Shown here piece after piece: positions 34,043-48,800 of a stretch of DNA of 64,000 bases; the stretch's first letter is position 1; each line of letters opens with the position of its first letter. The stretch is from Blasia pusilla (taxonomy: Eukaryota > Marchantiophyta > Marchantiopsida > Blasiales). Location: assembly GCA_050084515.1 (NCBI GenBank), contig CM114272.1, positions 32,922,001-32,986,000 on the forward strand. The letters are read 5' to 3'. The position numbers were made by a program, and so were the translations under genes. The notes under the pieces were generated by a model, which had not been told where the DNA came from, ran no database searches, and saw only the letters and a list, made by a program, of their open reading frames with translations.

Positions 34043-37000
34043 CTATTGATAATAACAGGAGCCAGCCATGTATGGTTCGCTCCGAGCGTAAAAGTTAGCG
34101 ACAGGGGCAGCACCCACTCCTCGCTCGTTCAGTAAACATCTGAATCGATGAAGTCTGGGCAATGCCGCAGTTGTCGAGTTTGCTAGATTCGCCGGGCTCC
34201 ACAATCGCTCTGATGGGAGAACAGGCCAATGTCATTCAGTAAAAAGACAAAAAAGGCATCAGGAAAGGGTCAGACGCTCCATCCACTTAAAAACTTTACC
34301 TGCCGCTGCAGCTGCCCGTGGCCAGATGGTTGCTTCGATATCTGATGTATCAGCTGTCTCTCCCCACATACAAACCTCCCCCCCGAGGACAAGCTCCTGC
34401 TCCTTAGAGCTAGTTGGGTTCGGCAGCGGTTCGTTAAGATAAACTAACTCCCACGGTACGTCAAGATGGTCCAGATACCAAACGTCTTGGTTGCTTACAA
34501 TGCATCTCAGATTTCTGTTGACAATTTGGGGTACAAGATCGTTGGAATACCTGCAGAAATTTCACATGTCTAGAGATTCATTTCTCAAGATAATGTTCAG
34601 GCCAAAAGTGCATGGTTAGTATAGACATATGGGGAATCAGTCTATTGTGGGTGACGTTGTCAGCACCAAGCGGTTGAAGAGGTGCTAACCATTCGTGAAC
34701 AACTGTGCGCGGATCTAGCAGCTCCCCGAATTGAGTGAAAGGCTCTTCCCTGGACACACCCACCAAGAAAATCCAGTCCGTCATGTGACAACTAAGAGGT
34801 GACTCACATGACAAAGAAAAAGATGTTTTCACAGAGTGAGTCTCCTTCGTACCAGTTCACCGGAGTCCTGTCCAAAGAAAGGGCTAACTTCTGCGCTTTC
34901 ATCACAAAGGATGCATAAGCATCATGAGCAGACATTTTATTCGTGGAAAGCCTGCGAGACGTTTTGATTTTCGATGTAAAACACAGGTATAAACTGAATC
35001 AAGGTCCAAAGAACTTGGCGAAACATCTAATCCAAAAACAGATTGCCCCTAGAGTTAAAACACAATGGTCAAATGAATTTTAGAAACGGGCCCATACCTC
35101 AAGAATGCTTAAGTCAACTATCATGTACTCTACAGTTGATGCAAGGTAGTGCGGACGGATTACGAGAAATAATGAGACGTCACACATAATCCTATCCTTA
35201 TTCATGTAATCTAAACCTCAGGCAGGGTCCCAAGATCCAGAAATATGGAAAGGTATAGGGTGTTGAATCTCACCATTCCCTAATGTGAGGGGTTTGTTGC
35301 CAGCAAGCTGCATAACAGTGATTTGCAGTTTGTTATGGAGAAAGAATCGTTCAATGGCGTGCTGGATAATCATATGCAAACGCTGGCTAAACCGGGTCAC
35401 TAAAGACAAGCCACAGATAACCGAGGTTCTCGCACTTTCAAAACTTTTACTGTGAGGACGATCCATCAGAAACGACCAAGAAATACAGCATAGTGTTACC
35501 AAAACAATCAAGACAACATGATCTAGCTACAACAAAGATGAACAATGTCGCTAGAATTTACATACTCGTGTCCACTTCATCTCCTCCAAGGTGCAGTAAG
35601 TCAAAAGGGAAGACCTTTTTGAAGTCTGACCAAGAAAACGCGAGATGTGAGGATCTTAATTGATTTCATTAGTCCTCGGTTCAGTATAGCTTCCTCAAAG
35701 CTTATGAATTCCAAGAGGTCTGAATGAATGGAAACTCTCAAGCATCCATCAGTAACTCTCAAAAGCATCCGTCAGTAACTCTCCGCCAATTTCTCGAGTC
35801 ATTCAACATTGTCTGCCAGAACAGGTTGCAAAACATGTACTACGATGATGAGCATGGTCTGTAGTCCATGCTCAACATCGTAGGGAATGGAGTGCTTCAT
35901 AGTGCTGATTTATTCAATAAGATGCTGCGTGTGCCGGTGGCATGAAGAAAATAGAACAGAGCAAACTTGCACGGAGACTGGGGCAAAGGGTTGAACAAAA
36001 GAAGGACAGATTTTAAAACAACACGACAACTAAGCAGAGCTAATCTTCAGGCTCAATTAGCCATCTAGTCCCGAATAGTGTTTTGAAGATGCCAAACCTG
36101 CAAAGATGCCCGCGATGACGTCAAACGTGAAGTTACTGCTAACATCAAGAGGTTCTTGACACACCGGAGATGGCCACAGTTGGGGGTAACCAAGACCCCT
36201 GCAAAGGATCCAGCAGATACCTACTTGTCATGTGATTACCCTTTCATAGAAATCACTGCGCATACCTAGAATGCGCAACTTATGGAAGTTATTGGGGAAT
36301 GAAAGTGTAAGCTTGAGTGTTGCATTATGTAGGCACAAATAAACGTCCGAACAAATGTGCGATGAGAGGTTCAATTAATCTCACTTTTTGTGTGAAACTC
36401 TGATGAAGGTCCAATATGAGCTACGTGAGGTGAAAGACAAAATAAGCATGCAAGGTGTAAAATGTAGTGATTTGAGAAATGATGAACAAATCACTTATTG
36501 GAATCACATCCACTAACGTCAGATATGAGTGCAACTGCAGAGTAACGGCAACTTCCTTCCATGAGACAGAGAAAGGAATAATTTCTGGGTGACTTGGTAA
36601 AGATAGGAAGAGAAGTGGTTGATCCATAGGTGGTGAAATATCACAATAGTGATATTTTTTAACAGCAATAACCCAACCATTTGATAATATTCGGAAGTTG
36701 AAAAAATACAAAATGAAGCAGCAATAACAAAACACTACGGATATAAAAGTCAGACACATACCAGGATACAGCATGGCCAGGAGTATCCATCTCCGGCATT
36801 ACATTAATGCCTGAAACCATAAGTGACATAGAGAGCTTCATAAATTATGTCTATATTAATAGACACTTCTAACACTCACTCGAACTACAAAAATCAGGGA
36901 TTGCTCAAAGTATCGGCCACTCTCACCCAACGAGATGATTCAAGCAAGTTGGATCCAAAACCATACAGATAAAGACAAGCGAATTGTGACATCGAAACTC

Positions 37001-40000
37001 AAGAGAATTATGGAATTCGAAAGGAATCCAAAGCAGTTTTCATCATTCGTGCCAGATTATCCATGGATCAAAAGTGTTAGAAGGCTGTCTAGTTACCACA
37101 AATTCAGGCCAACAAGTTTTATCTCTATTGGCTTCAGACAAGGATCACGGTTTGCCATCTTCGTATGATTGAACACAGTTGAAGACTTCAATAGACCATA
37201 TGTAGAACTTACATGTTCATAAAGAGGAAAGTTTTCTTACCTCTCCTTCGTGCATACCTGCATTCATTATGAATATGCTCAAGTTAAGATACGTGCTTCA
37301 ATCATCACCTCATTTTCGAAATTTCTTTGTATACAATATGAATGTGAAATAAAATTAGCTATCATGGGTATCAATTCTAATAGTAATACTCATCCAACAA
37401 CCCTACCCTAAACCCATGCTACATGATCTCTACAATTTTTTTAGAAAGTTTGATCATGGCACTAATAATATGCATGCAAAAATAGGAACTCATTCTATTA
37501 ATACAAGCCCCCCAAAGCCAAGGACTTCCAATTTCGCAAAGAATATCATAGAACATTCATCACATTCCTGCGAAAGATGGGCAACTGGAAAGTAGTCTTC
37601 CCCCTAATATGCAAAAGAAGAATTCCGATTCAATGTAAAGATGGAAAACTTTGACTGGTACGTGTGTAGTGATAGCAAACTAGTCAAATAGAAACAGGAG
37701 CTCGTAATTTCACATTAATCAAGAAAGAATGATAACGGCCTGAATTTAGAAACGGTTCTAGTTATCAATGGGCAATGCTGTGGGGTACACCAACGCATTT
37801 ACCAACACAAACGAATAATGAGGTACATCATAGACAAAAAAACAGCTTTGCATCAGCCAACTGAGTATTGTGCGTGCTATCCCTATTAACTGAGGCTTCC
37901 AGGTTTAAGGTCGAATTTCTTACTCGACAATGTAGCGGGCATCATTAATTGTGTATCGTTCAGCAGAAGTATATGAACCCTTCCATAGACCTGGATATGA
38001 CGGGATCTCCAAAGGGAAAGACTCGGAGTCTACAATATGCCAATGGAGTACATTCTACATCAAACAAGACTGGCAATGATTACATTATGAATTCTGTGCT
38101 GTCGTTGAACTCTAATTTTATTTGACAAAAATAGAAATTTCGTACACAAGTACACCTGAACTCCGAAAATTGGAAGGAGCAGAATTATGATCCAAGTTGA
38201 AAAGTTTTTTGGAACAGAACTCACAAGTTTTGCATAGGACATGGAATCGATAATTTTCTCTATTGTCTCCACCGGTAGGTAATGTCTTGATGTATCTGCA
38301 ACAGTCAAAACCAATGTAATTAGATGAAAGAATTTTCATTCCCTAACTTCTGAATCACTGTTTTGGAGGTCTCAAGTCACATACGAGCAATGACATGACT
38401 TAATAAATATGTTTTATCTTGTAAGGCTTCATTCTTGACGTGCAGGAAAAATAGCTTCTATGCTGTGGTGGAACAAGCTCTGTAATGCATAAGAGTGTAG
38501 CTAATTCTCCCTTGGAATTGCAATACGAAAAATGAAACTATCGAGGACATGAAACTTCATGCTTGCAGTAAAATTGTTCTCTTGTAGTGATGCAGAGCTT
38601 CTCTTACAGAATCAGTGCGGCCCTCTGCCATCTGTCAAGAGGACACAAGATGTGAATTGAGAATGAGCCAAAAGACTCACCAATCATAAGTCCACGAAAC
38701 TTGAATCTTGGCTCGTCTTTGATGGTCCACGGTGTCTCAATAATTTCCACTTCCCTTTTTTCGAAGTTGAAGCGACAGAGCTGACTGAAAGTCTGGGACC
38801 AAACGGTAAAGGTAATTTCCATCTCAGCACTGTTGTAGGACGATAACACGACATTCTTCATGAGTGAGCAAGAGACAGATAACGTCATACCTCCAGGCCC
38901 CGCAAAGCTCCATAGACATTCTTGGCCTGCACAAAGATAAGGAAAGCACTGTGTTAAGACGTATGAGATATTACTTGACTCGTCACAAGGTGCGTCTGAA
39001 GATATTAGTATTTAAGCCAAGGTCAAAGCATCAGAGCTTCACTAAACCAGGAGAAGGCAGCCACTGATTGAGAAATAGCTGTAAATGTAAATCCTGTCTA
39101 AAGGGATCATCCATGCATTGAAAACAATGCAATTCATTGTATTATTGGGAAGATTCATATAGTTTTCAATGTGGCTGAAAAAACCTCAGAAACGTTGTTT
39201 CCGCCATGACATCTGAACCATGAAGGGAGAGAAATCTATAATTAGGATACGCACTTAAACATTGAGATCAGCGATAATGTACAACACATGATAAGCATTA
39301 ATACCTCCAAGTACGCTTCTGAAGTGAATCCTGGTGCAGGGACTCTTAGAGAATAGCTCTCGTCTGTTCCCAATTGTAACTGCGTTTTCATAGAATACTG
39401 GAGATCAATAAACTGACAACTACACATTGAGAAAACTTGATAGGCATCCTTCTTTAAGTTTCATCGCGCTCTCTTCTAACCGGATGCACTATCCTGAAAT
39501 TTAGAGCAGATAGGGCTGAACAGTGGAAGAGAAAAAAAACCGCGACACAGTAAATAACATAATATGAACAGTAAGAACATGCAGCATTGCAGTACTAAAT
39601 CAGAAAGATAGGAAGAGTATCTAGAATTCACTTGCACAGATGAATGACACTAGGCGAGCACATTTCTGAATTTTTTCACACTTCTTATGTCATCATAGTC
39701 TAACGCTGCAGCTCAGTAGTTCACTTCCGCCTTCGAGTGCAGCTACATGTAAAATTTGGACGAAAATTACGCTACACTATCAGTTTACCGTTTCATCCGC
39801 AGAAAGCACTTTGACAACCAATTTCTGCAAGGTAGGGCCACCCGCTTTCCTTCTTAGTATATTTCCCACCGCTTCCTCATGTGATCGATGCACGAAAATA
39901 TGCGCAGTATACCTCTCAAAAGCCTCTTCAATTATCTTCGAGTTTACTGCGATTCCCTCAACTACAAGCACCAATTTCGAATCCAAGAGCAGTGAGTTCT

Positions 40001-40223
40001 CTCCCTTGGACCATTCCAAAGGCAGGGGCCAGATCCACGTCTGAGCTTTTACATCGTTGCCAGGGTTCTGTGGCTCCCGCGGTGTGAAAAATATTTCGCT
40101 CCGTTTCCTACTCGAATTCGGAACCTTCCCTCTGACGTTCGATCCGATGACTACTTGGCCATCGAAATTTATCACAAACATCAGCATGACCACAGTCCTC
40201 CATGCTCCCTGGATCCCCGTCAT
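34043..40223 (-). CDS. beta-N-acetylhexosaminidase, GH20 (15 exons, 565 aa)
   Basis: Removes terminal N-acetylglucosamine or N-acetylgalactosamine from N-glycans and other glycoconjugates in the vacuole, cell surface or apoplast. Exons: 40,223-39,789; 39,379-39,305; 38,926-38,891; 38,792-38,681; 38,295-38,225; 38,054-37,924; 37,257-37,241; 36,810-36,762; 36,198-36,098; 35,625-35,566; 35,307-35,274; 34,951-34,853; 34,749-34,690; 34,550-34,300; 34,209-34,043. All introns are GT-AG and the sum is exactly 566 codons. An N-terminal hydrophobic stretch (VVMLMFVINF) fits a signal peptide, followed by the GH20b domain (WIWPLPLEWS). Catalytic-domain motifs in order: GLMIDTSRHYLP, NVLHWHIVDSESFP, GINVMPEMDTPGHA, HLGGDEV (catalytic pair D358-E359), PRTVVHEW, WYLDHLDVPW, GGEVCMWGE, ERLWS. 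All key residues are present, so the enzyme should be active. It belongs with plant HEXO proteins; which subgroup I cannot say. Confidence 0.93.
37241..37257 (-). other. 17-nt microexon of the hexosaminidase gene
   Basis: The sequence between 'atgcag|' and '|gtaaga' codes for YARRRG with split codons at each end: E from ga|g on the left and G from g|gc on the right. It joins ...DARYIVE to GINVMPEM. Skipping it would shift the frame, because 17 is not a multiple of three. Confidence 0.85.
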
Positions 40224-40249
40224 CTGTGTCGTGTAATCGGACTAAACAT
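40220..40249 (-). promoter_or_regulatory. upstream ORF overlapping the hexosaminidase start (ATGA)
   Basis: A nine-codon frame (starting M-F-S-P) begins at 40,249. Its TGA shares two bases with the main ATG at 40,223-40,221, giving ATGA. If the transcript starts upstream, ribosomes finishing the short frame would stop on the main start codon, which fits reinitiation control. The transcription start is not known, so this is inference. Confidence 0.4.
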
Positions 40250-40270
40250 GCGAGCGAGCGAGCGAGCGAG
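40250..40270 (+). repeat. (GAGC)n short tandem repeat in the hexosaminidase 5' region
   Basis: About five copies of the four-base unit, directly upstream of the short upstream frame. Likely in the 5' UTR or core promoter. Confidence 0.85.
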
Positions 40271-42522
<2,252 letters not shown>

Positions 42523-42600
42523 GTTAGGGTTCGCTCCGCAATTTGCAGACCGAGCCGCTCTGTTATTTTTTTTTTGACTAGTTTCTTCAAATTTCAGACT

Positions 42601-43075
42601 GCAAAATCGAAATGGTTCTCATGGGTCACCCAATTTTTGCATAGGCGGCTTCTACTGCCTTGGGCGACCATGTCTACCAAAGGAAAAAATAGATTGAACA
42701 AGTTTTTGACACGATTTTGTAGTTCGACCTGTTTCCTATCTCTCTTCTTCTCAGTTCTGTGAGATTTCAATCGGTAAAATCGCATTTAGGCTCATGGGTC
42801 AGGATATTTTTGCACAATATATATCTACATCCTTGGACGACCATGTCTGCCACAAGAAAGAACAAATTGACTCAGATTTCAAATTGATTTCCATGCTCGA
42901 CTTGTCTCCTTCTCCATAACTTCGAGTTTTCTTAGAGATCGTCCAACTATTCTGTCAAATTCCAACCCCGTTTTTAGAGTCTCCCTAGTTCATACCCTTC
43001 TCTCTACTCAAGGACTAGGAACTCCCAGCAAAATCGGGTTGCACCTCCCTGGACGATCCTGCCTAACCATGGAAC
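42601..43075 (+). repeat. tandem repeats in the 5' UTR of LINE 2
   Basis: Three diverged units start at about 42,603, 42,776 and 43,030. Each has 'aaaatcg', then (units 1 and 2) 'ctcatgggtca' and 'tttttgca', then 'tgg(g/a)cga(c/t)c(a/c)tg(t/c)ct'. Tandem 5' UTR monomers are known promoters in some LINE families; that role here is inference. Confidence 0.6.
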
Positions 43076-43637
43076 GGACAAAAGCCAGGGATGTTGAGAC
43101 GATTCTCAAGCTCTGACCTCCCTCTGACTCCATAGACGGGACTATGGTTTCTCTGGAGTAAAGCACACCCTATCTAATTGTTTTCCCCATTCCCACTACC
43201 TGAGCACATAGACCAGTACATCGAGTGAACACTGCACCCATGACTACCACACAACAACTAGCGTTAGAAACCTCACCGGAGGGGATCCAAGACACGATCA
43301 GTGTCAAGGATCTTTCCCACAAGCAAACGAAGAGCAGGGACAGTGGACGATCCGTGAGATCAAATGGCTCACGGAGATTGATCGCACCAAACTCTCGCCA
43401 CTATGTCAGGAAAAAAATGAGGCAATGTGACAAGGAACGACTCCATGCAGTTGTCACACATTCAACAGAGGTTATACCATATCTAGAAGTGGCATCCATC
43501 ACCAGACGGTTCTCTGAACTAGAAGGAAAATGGGAAACCTTCCAGGCCAACCAGATGTTGGCATGGAATACAATGATGCATGACAGAAAAGAAGAGCGAG
43601 GCGAGATGGATGTCCAAAAAGAATCAAACCTCCTTAA

Positions 43638-43820
43638 ATGGACGGCTCGAAGACAACTCTGGAATTAGAGCTGGTCGCTTTGAGGGCTGAAAACATGCAA
43701 TTGAAGAAAGACTTAGATGCTGCTTCAAAGAGGATAACACTCGGCCTTGGGAAAGCAATGCAAGAGTACCGTAATCGGGAACGACCACGCAAATCTTTGC
43801 TAGAACCTGGACTCAAGTAG
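43638..43820 (+). pseudogene. LINE 2 ORF1 coiled-coil fragment
   Basis: This is a 60-codon frame with a heptad-like pattern (LELELVALRAENMQLKKDL), frameshifted relative to the preceding 147-codon ORF1 fragment (43,225-43,668). LINE ORF1 proteins bind the element RNA and often trimerise by coiled coils, so the position fits. Confidence 0.55.
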
Positions 43821-45386
43821 TGGGCAAGCACACGACCACAACACAAATCATGGAGGTTGCAACACAGGTAGCCAAAGAGGTAGCAAAGAGGAAGCGGATA
43901 GGGTCCTAGAAATCCAGGATAGGAAAACCAGAGAACTCAATTTAGTTATCATGGGACTGCACTTTTCAAGGAAGAAGACGTAATTCAGTTTTGCAAGAGA
44001 AGGTCTTCACAACTCTTGGGGTCACACCAAATCACCTTCATAGGGATCAGACTTGGGAAAGGAATCATGGACCGACCAACACCAATGTTGGTACAATTTG
44101 ATCCCTCACAACGGGACCAGCGATGGAAACGAGGTTGGCCATGCTCCATGATGCGATCTGAAAGGATATGCTATCCGTATCTTCCCGATCGACCACCAAG
44201 CAAAGAGCACTCCCTATTGAAAGGAGAAGGTTACGGCTGCCCGCAAAAACGGTCTTTGGAGTGAACTCAGGGAAGGAAAGGCCACGATGCCAGTACCTAG
44301 GAGAAACAAAAATGCAGCACCAACACGACAAACAGGAGGGGCAATGAGCGAAAACTCGGATTCCAACCAGGGAATCAACAATTCTACAACTCGGAACCAG
44401 AACTTGGAGGTGACAAACCTCCATGACAAGACTTCCCTACAGGGAATGGAGGATGGGAAGGATATTACCAACCCATCCATTCAGGCAGTTTTTCACAATT
44501 GTGGAGGACCATTCTGGTCCAGAGGCAATGGCATTACATATCTGGGCATAAAATTGGACCTTATCTTTTTTGCTGAAACACATGAACATGATTCCAACCA
44601 CATTCCCAACATAGAGGACCTCCAGGTTTTTGCTACCCACAACCCACTCACAAACAGCAAAAGCAAAGGACACGGTGGCCTGGCATGCTTGGTAGCACCA
44701 TGGTTACAACCTTTTGTCTCCATAGCCGACATTGATGAATAGAAACACTTCCTCTGGATCAAGGTCAACAAAGAAGTGGGGTTACCGAAAGATCTCCTCA
44801 TTGTTGTTTACTACTTCAGTCCCACTGTGCTCAAAAGAGAATTCCCGTATGAGGCTCTCTCTATATCTATTGAGCACCACAAGCACAGGGAAATATCCTC
44901 CTAGTAGGAGATTTCAACGGGAGAACGGCCAACACTCAAGCTCCAATCTACATGTCAAAAAACACCAACATGGAAGGGATTGATACTCAATCGGCTGATG
45001 GGTCTCTCAGAGAAGTATTCTTCCCACACATGCAGCGCAACTCCGTGGACAAGGAAAAAACAGCCAATGGAGAGAAACTTCTCCAACTTCACAAACAATT
45101 GGTACGTAGGAAGAAACACAAATACATTGCCATCAAGATCACAGAGTTCACAAAACAGATGAAATACCAATCGGCCAAATTTTGGAGAATACTCAAGAAT
45201 AGACAGAACATCATTCCACTCCAGGATCTACAGATATGGACCACATATGGTACCCAACGCTACCACTCCAACACTGCCGCTCCCACCGACCCCTGGCCGA
45301 ATGGGCTTCAGGATCTACCGGACCTCTTCACCATTGACGATGTCATATAAGGAATCAAAAGGCTACATAACAAACCAGAGGATGTC

Positions 45387-46276
45387 TTGGGGTGCCACGC
45401 TCAAATGTTCAAATTCGCAAGTGAGGCAATCGGCCCAACCCTCACCAGAATGTTCAATATTGCAGTTGAACAGGGCTTCCCACCAGAATGGAAAATGAAT
45501 ACAATCTACCCACTCTTCAAGGCTGGAGGCCCAATGATACCATCCAACTACAGAACGATCATGGTGAGCTCCCTCATGGCCAAGTTGTACGGGCTACTGT
45601 TGGAAAGGAAAATCAGCGATCAAGCTGAAGAAAAGAAGGTCTGCGAGCCGAGGACAAGCGAGTTTCCGACACTCACATAGCACCCTAGATCACCTTCTCA
45701 CACTACGGGTACTGATTGAAGAAACTTCCAAGTCGAGAATTGGTCACAAGCCCGGTAAATTGTTCTGCTGTTTTGTAGACTTCAAGAAGGCCTTTGACAC
45801 AGTCCCAAGGGCGCTCCTTTGGAAACGACTTGAAGAGTTGGGTGTCCCACCACAATAACTTACAGCAATCAAGGTCTTATATGCTCAGGTGTTTGCACAG
45901 ATTGCCACTAAGAGGGGCAGATCTGAAACTTTATCTTCCAACACCGGAGTCGAACAAGGATGCCCCCTCTCACCTACATTGTTTGGGCTCTACATTGACG
46001 AACTTGAAGAGGTGCTTTTTGGAGTGAATGGAGATCCACGAGCTAGCACACTTGCCTCATCCCCCTCTCTGTATGCATGATGATATAGTTTTGATGTCTA
46101 GAACAAAGACATGGGCTCCAACTTTACCTGAATGCACTTTCAAGCTTCGCAACAAATCGGGCATGGAAGTCAACTTGCTGAAAACGAAGATAATCATCTT
46201 TGGATCACAACTCCCTCGGGCGGCAAATGTCACACACTTTCACCTTCAGCCAGGAAATGAGAAGGGAGATCATTGA
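45387..46276 (+). pseudogene. LINE 2 reverse transcriptase, split over frames
   Basis: RT motifs appear in order but in three frames: NYRTIMVSSL (45,387-45,680), then a QASFRHSHSTLDHLLTLRV to DFKKAFDTVP block, then GVEQGCPLSPTLFGLYIDE (45,889-46,080), then DDIVLMSRT (46,028-46,276). A frame break falls right at LYA|DD, separating the catalytic aspartates from the preceding motif. Confidence 0.85.
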
Positions 46277-47421
46277 GATTGTGGGTGAGTACATATACCT
46301 GGGGATGCAACTCAAACCCAACAACCAATGGAGAGCGAATGGGAGTCGCAACAAGATCAATGCAGGCTTGAGGGGTCTACACTTGCTACAATCCAATTGC
46401 AGAGGAATGGAACTCTGGCATATTCCACAAAAACTCCATCTCTTCAAAGCTCTGGTGATAACAGCCACAGTCTATGCATCTCAAGTGTGGGGCCCCAGCT
46501 CCAAGGCTTGGCCCCAAGGCCTTGAGGCCCCCCAGAAACTCTTCATGCGTCAGAGTCTGGGCATTAGGAAAACCACTCCCCACCACATTCTATTGGCTGA
46601 GTTTGGGGAGGTACCAATGGAGATCCATGCTGTTAAAAATCTGATCACATTTCTCCAACACCCTGAGGATATCTGCGAGGACGATCCCAATCACCTATCC
46701 GCCAGGGCCTACGTGGTTTAAAAAAGTAGTGCCACCCTTGGGGCTAAAAATTGATACTATGACTGCACGGAGTGGCTCATGAAATGGGGAATGTCCATCG
46801 GTGACCTGCCTACCGCCACCCACCAGGATCTTGCTAAAAAATTACACAACAATTACATTGCCATCAACTGGGGCCGACACCAATGTCTCTGGGAAAGTAG
46901 GGAGAATTCCCCTCACAAAAATGGTGAAAGAATGAGGCGCTAACACACCCTCATGAACAACTGCAAATCCATGCAGCAAGCCTCCTACATCTCTGCCCCC
47001 ATTCCCACTAAGTTACGTCATATATTAGCGAGATTCAGATATGGCTCTATTGACCTGGAGATTGAGAAAGGAAAATTCTCACAGAAGAAAAGGGAGTACA
47101 GATTATGTAGATTTTGCAAATCGGGGCTTGTTGATGATGAACATCACTACCTCTTCAACTGCACCTTTCATGATCACATTAGGCTTGACTTCCCAAATCT
47201 CTTTGTTCATCGAGCTCCTAAGGTCCTCCCATTCATGACAAGGCAGAATCAGACTCAGATTGCTAAATTCTTGCATAGTTGTGTGAAGACCAAGGACACT
47301 CACCTAGCTCTGAGGATCCCTTAGGCCCATGCTTGCTCTCTTTCCAAAATTGTTGTTAAGTCTCAATACTAAGTCCCATGGCCCTGTGGGGTCCCCATGG
47401 ACGATAAATCTATTCATTCAC

Positions 47422-47616
<195 letters not shown>

Positions 47617-47759
47617 CAAAGTAGGATGTCACAAATAGCAAAGTCTATGGTGCTCATGCTAGGGAGTCCCTCTCCTTATTGTCTCTCTAATTGAGCACCG
47701 CTCCTAGACCTAACGTGCTCCAAATCTGTATATAACTAGAAAGGATAGCCCCCATTCAC

Positions 47760-48800
47760 TCTCTCTAAAATGCATGGGTGAGGACGTTAACTTATCCTTG
47801 AGCTCCTAAAATGCTCGCTCTTAATCATCTCCCCAATTCCAAACTTGATCAACAGGGTCAAAGCCTTCGCGATTGCACTAAAATCCTTGACATACCGTCG
47901 ATAGAAGTTTTCCAATCATAGAAATACTTGGACTTGACTCACATCTGTGCAAAAGCCTCCATCTTCATTTGGTGAATACCTAAGTGATGTAACCCACTTG
48001 GGTATATGGCGTTTCCTAGTTCTTGGAACTTCACTCCATGTAATTGCAATAGCCAAAACACCTCCTCCAAGTGTCGCTCATACTTATCAATCGTGGAACT
48101 AAATATGAGAATGTCGTCTATATAAAACTATACAAAATCCAAGCCAACCACAATCCTATTCATCACTCTCTAGATTTATGCAAGAGCATTCTTCAACCCA
48201 AATGGTACAAACTGCCATTGATACAAACAATCTCTCCCGAACTAGTCTATCCCACAAAATGTTGTCTTCTCCCCGTCCTCCATCTTGATAGAAAGCTAAT
48301 GATAGCCAACACGGAGATCGAAAGAACTAAAGATCTTTGCATGCCCAAAATTATCAAAGCTCTCCTCAAGAGTAGATATGGCGTACCGATCTGACCTCGT
48401 CACTCGATTGATAGAGCGATAATCCCCACACATCCGCATGTCCCTCCAATTTCCATACATATCCTTCTTCACCAACATGATAATGGCATATGCATACTCT
48501 CCATGCCATAATTCCACAAGACCTATCTCATACAAGTCTTGACCCTTACCCCGAATTAAGGCTCGCTCCAAGTGACTTGAAGGGTCGACGAAAGATCAAT
48601 GTATCACTAGCCAAATCTATCCGTATCTTGGGACCCTTCAAACTACCCAAGTCACTCATATTGAAGGTAAAACACCTCACATGCCCTCTCGAGAACCTAT
48701 GTATCCACCATCTCTTTCCTCGTGTCAACTCGAGACCTATCATAAGCTCCCAGCAAGTCTCCATCGTGACCTCACTAAAAAAAGATACAACCTTGGACTT
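47760..48800 (-). mobile_element. Ty3/gypsy pol fragment 1
   Basis: On the minus strand, read from 48,765: a segment before the RT (SDLGSLKGPKIRIDLASD), then the RT with CGDYRSINRVTRSDRYAI and FSSFDLRVGYH (48,571-48,296), then QWQFVPFGLKNALA, the catalytic FYIDDILIFS (about 48,127-48,099), and NFYRRYVKDFSAIAKALT toward the RNase H side (about 47,920-47,830). Stops and frame changes interrupt it. No LTRs were identified around it; a possible gag-side frame lies at 49,456-49,073. Confidence 0.82.

Noticed and set aside
35218-35511. 97-codon minus-strand frame inside the hexosaminidase gene
   Set aside because: It covers exon 11 in the wrong frame; the correct frame gives CWQQTPHIREW with GT-AG borders.
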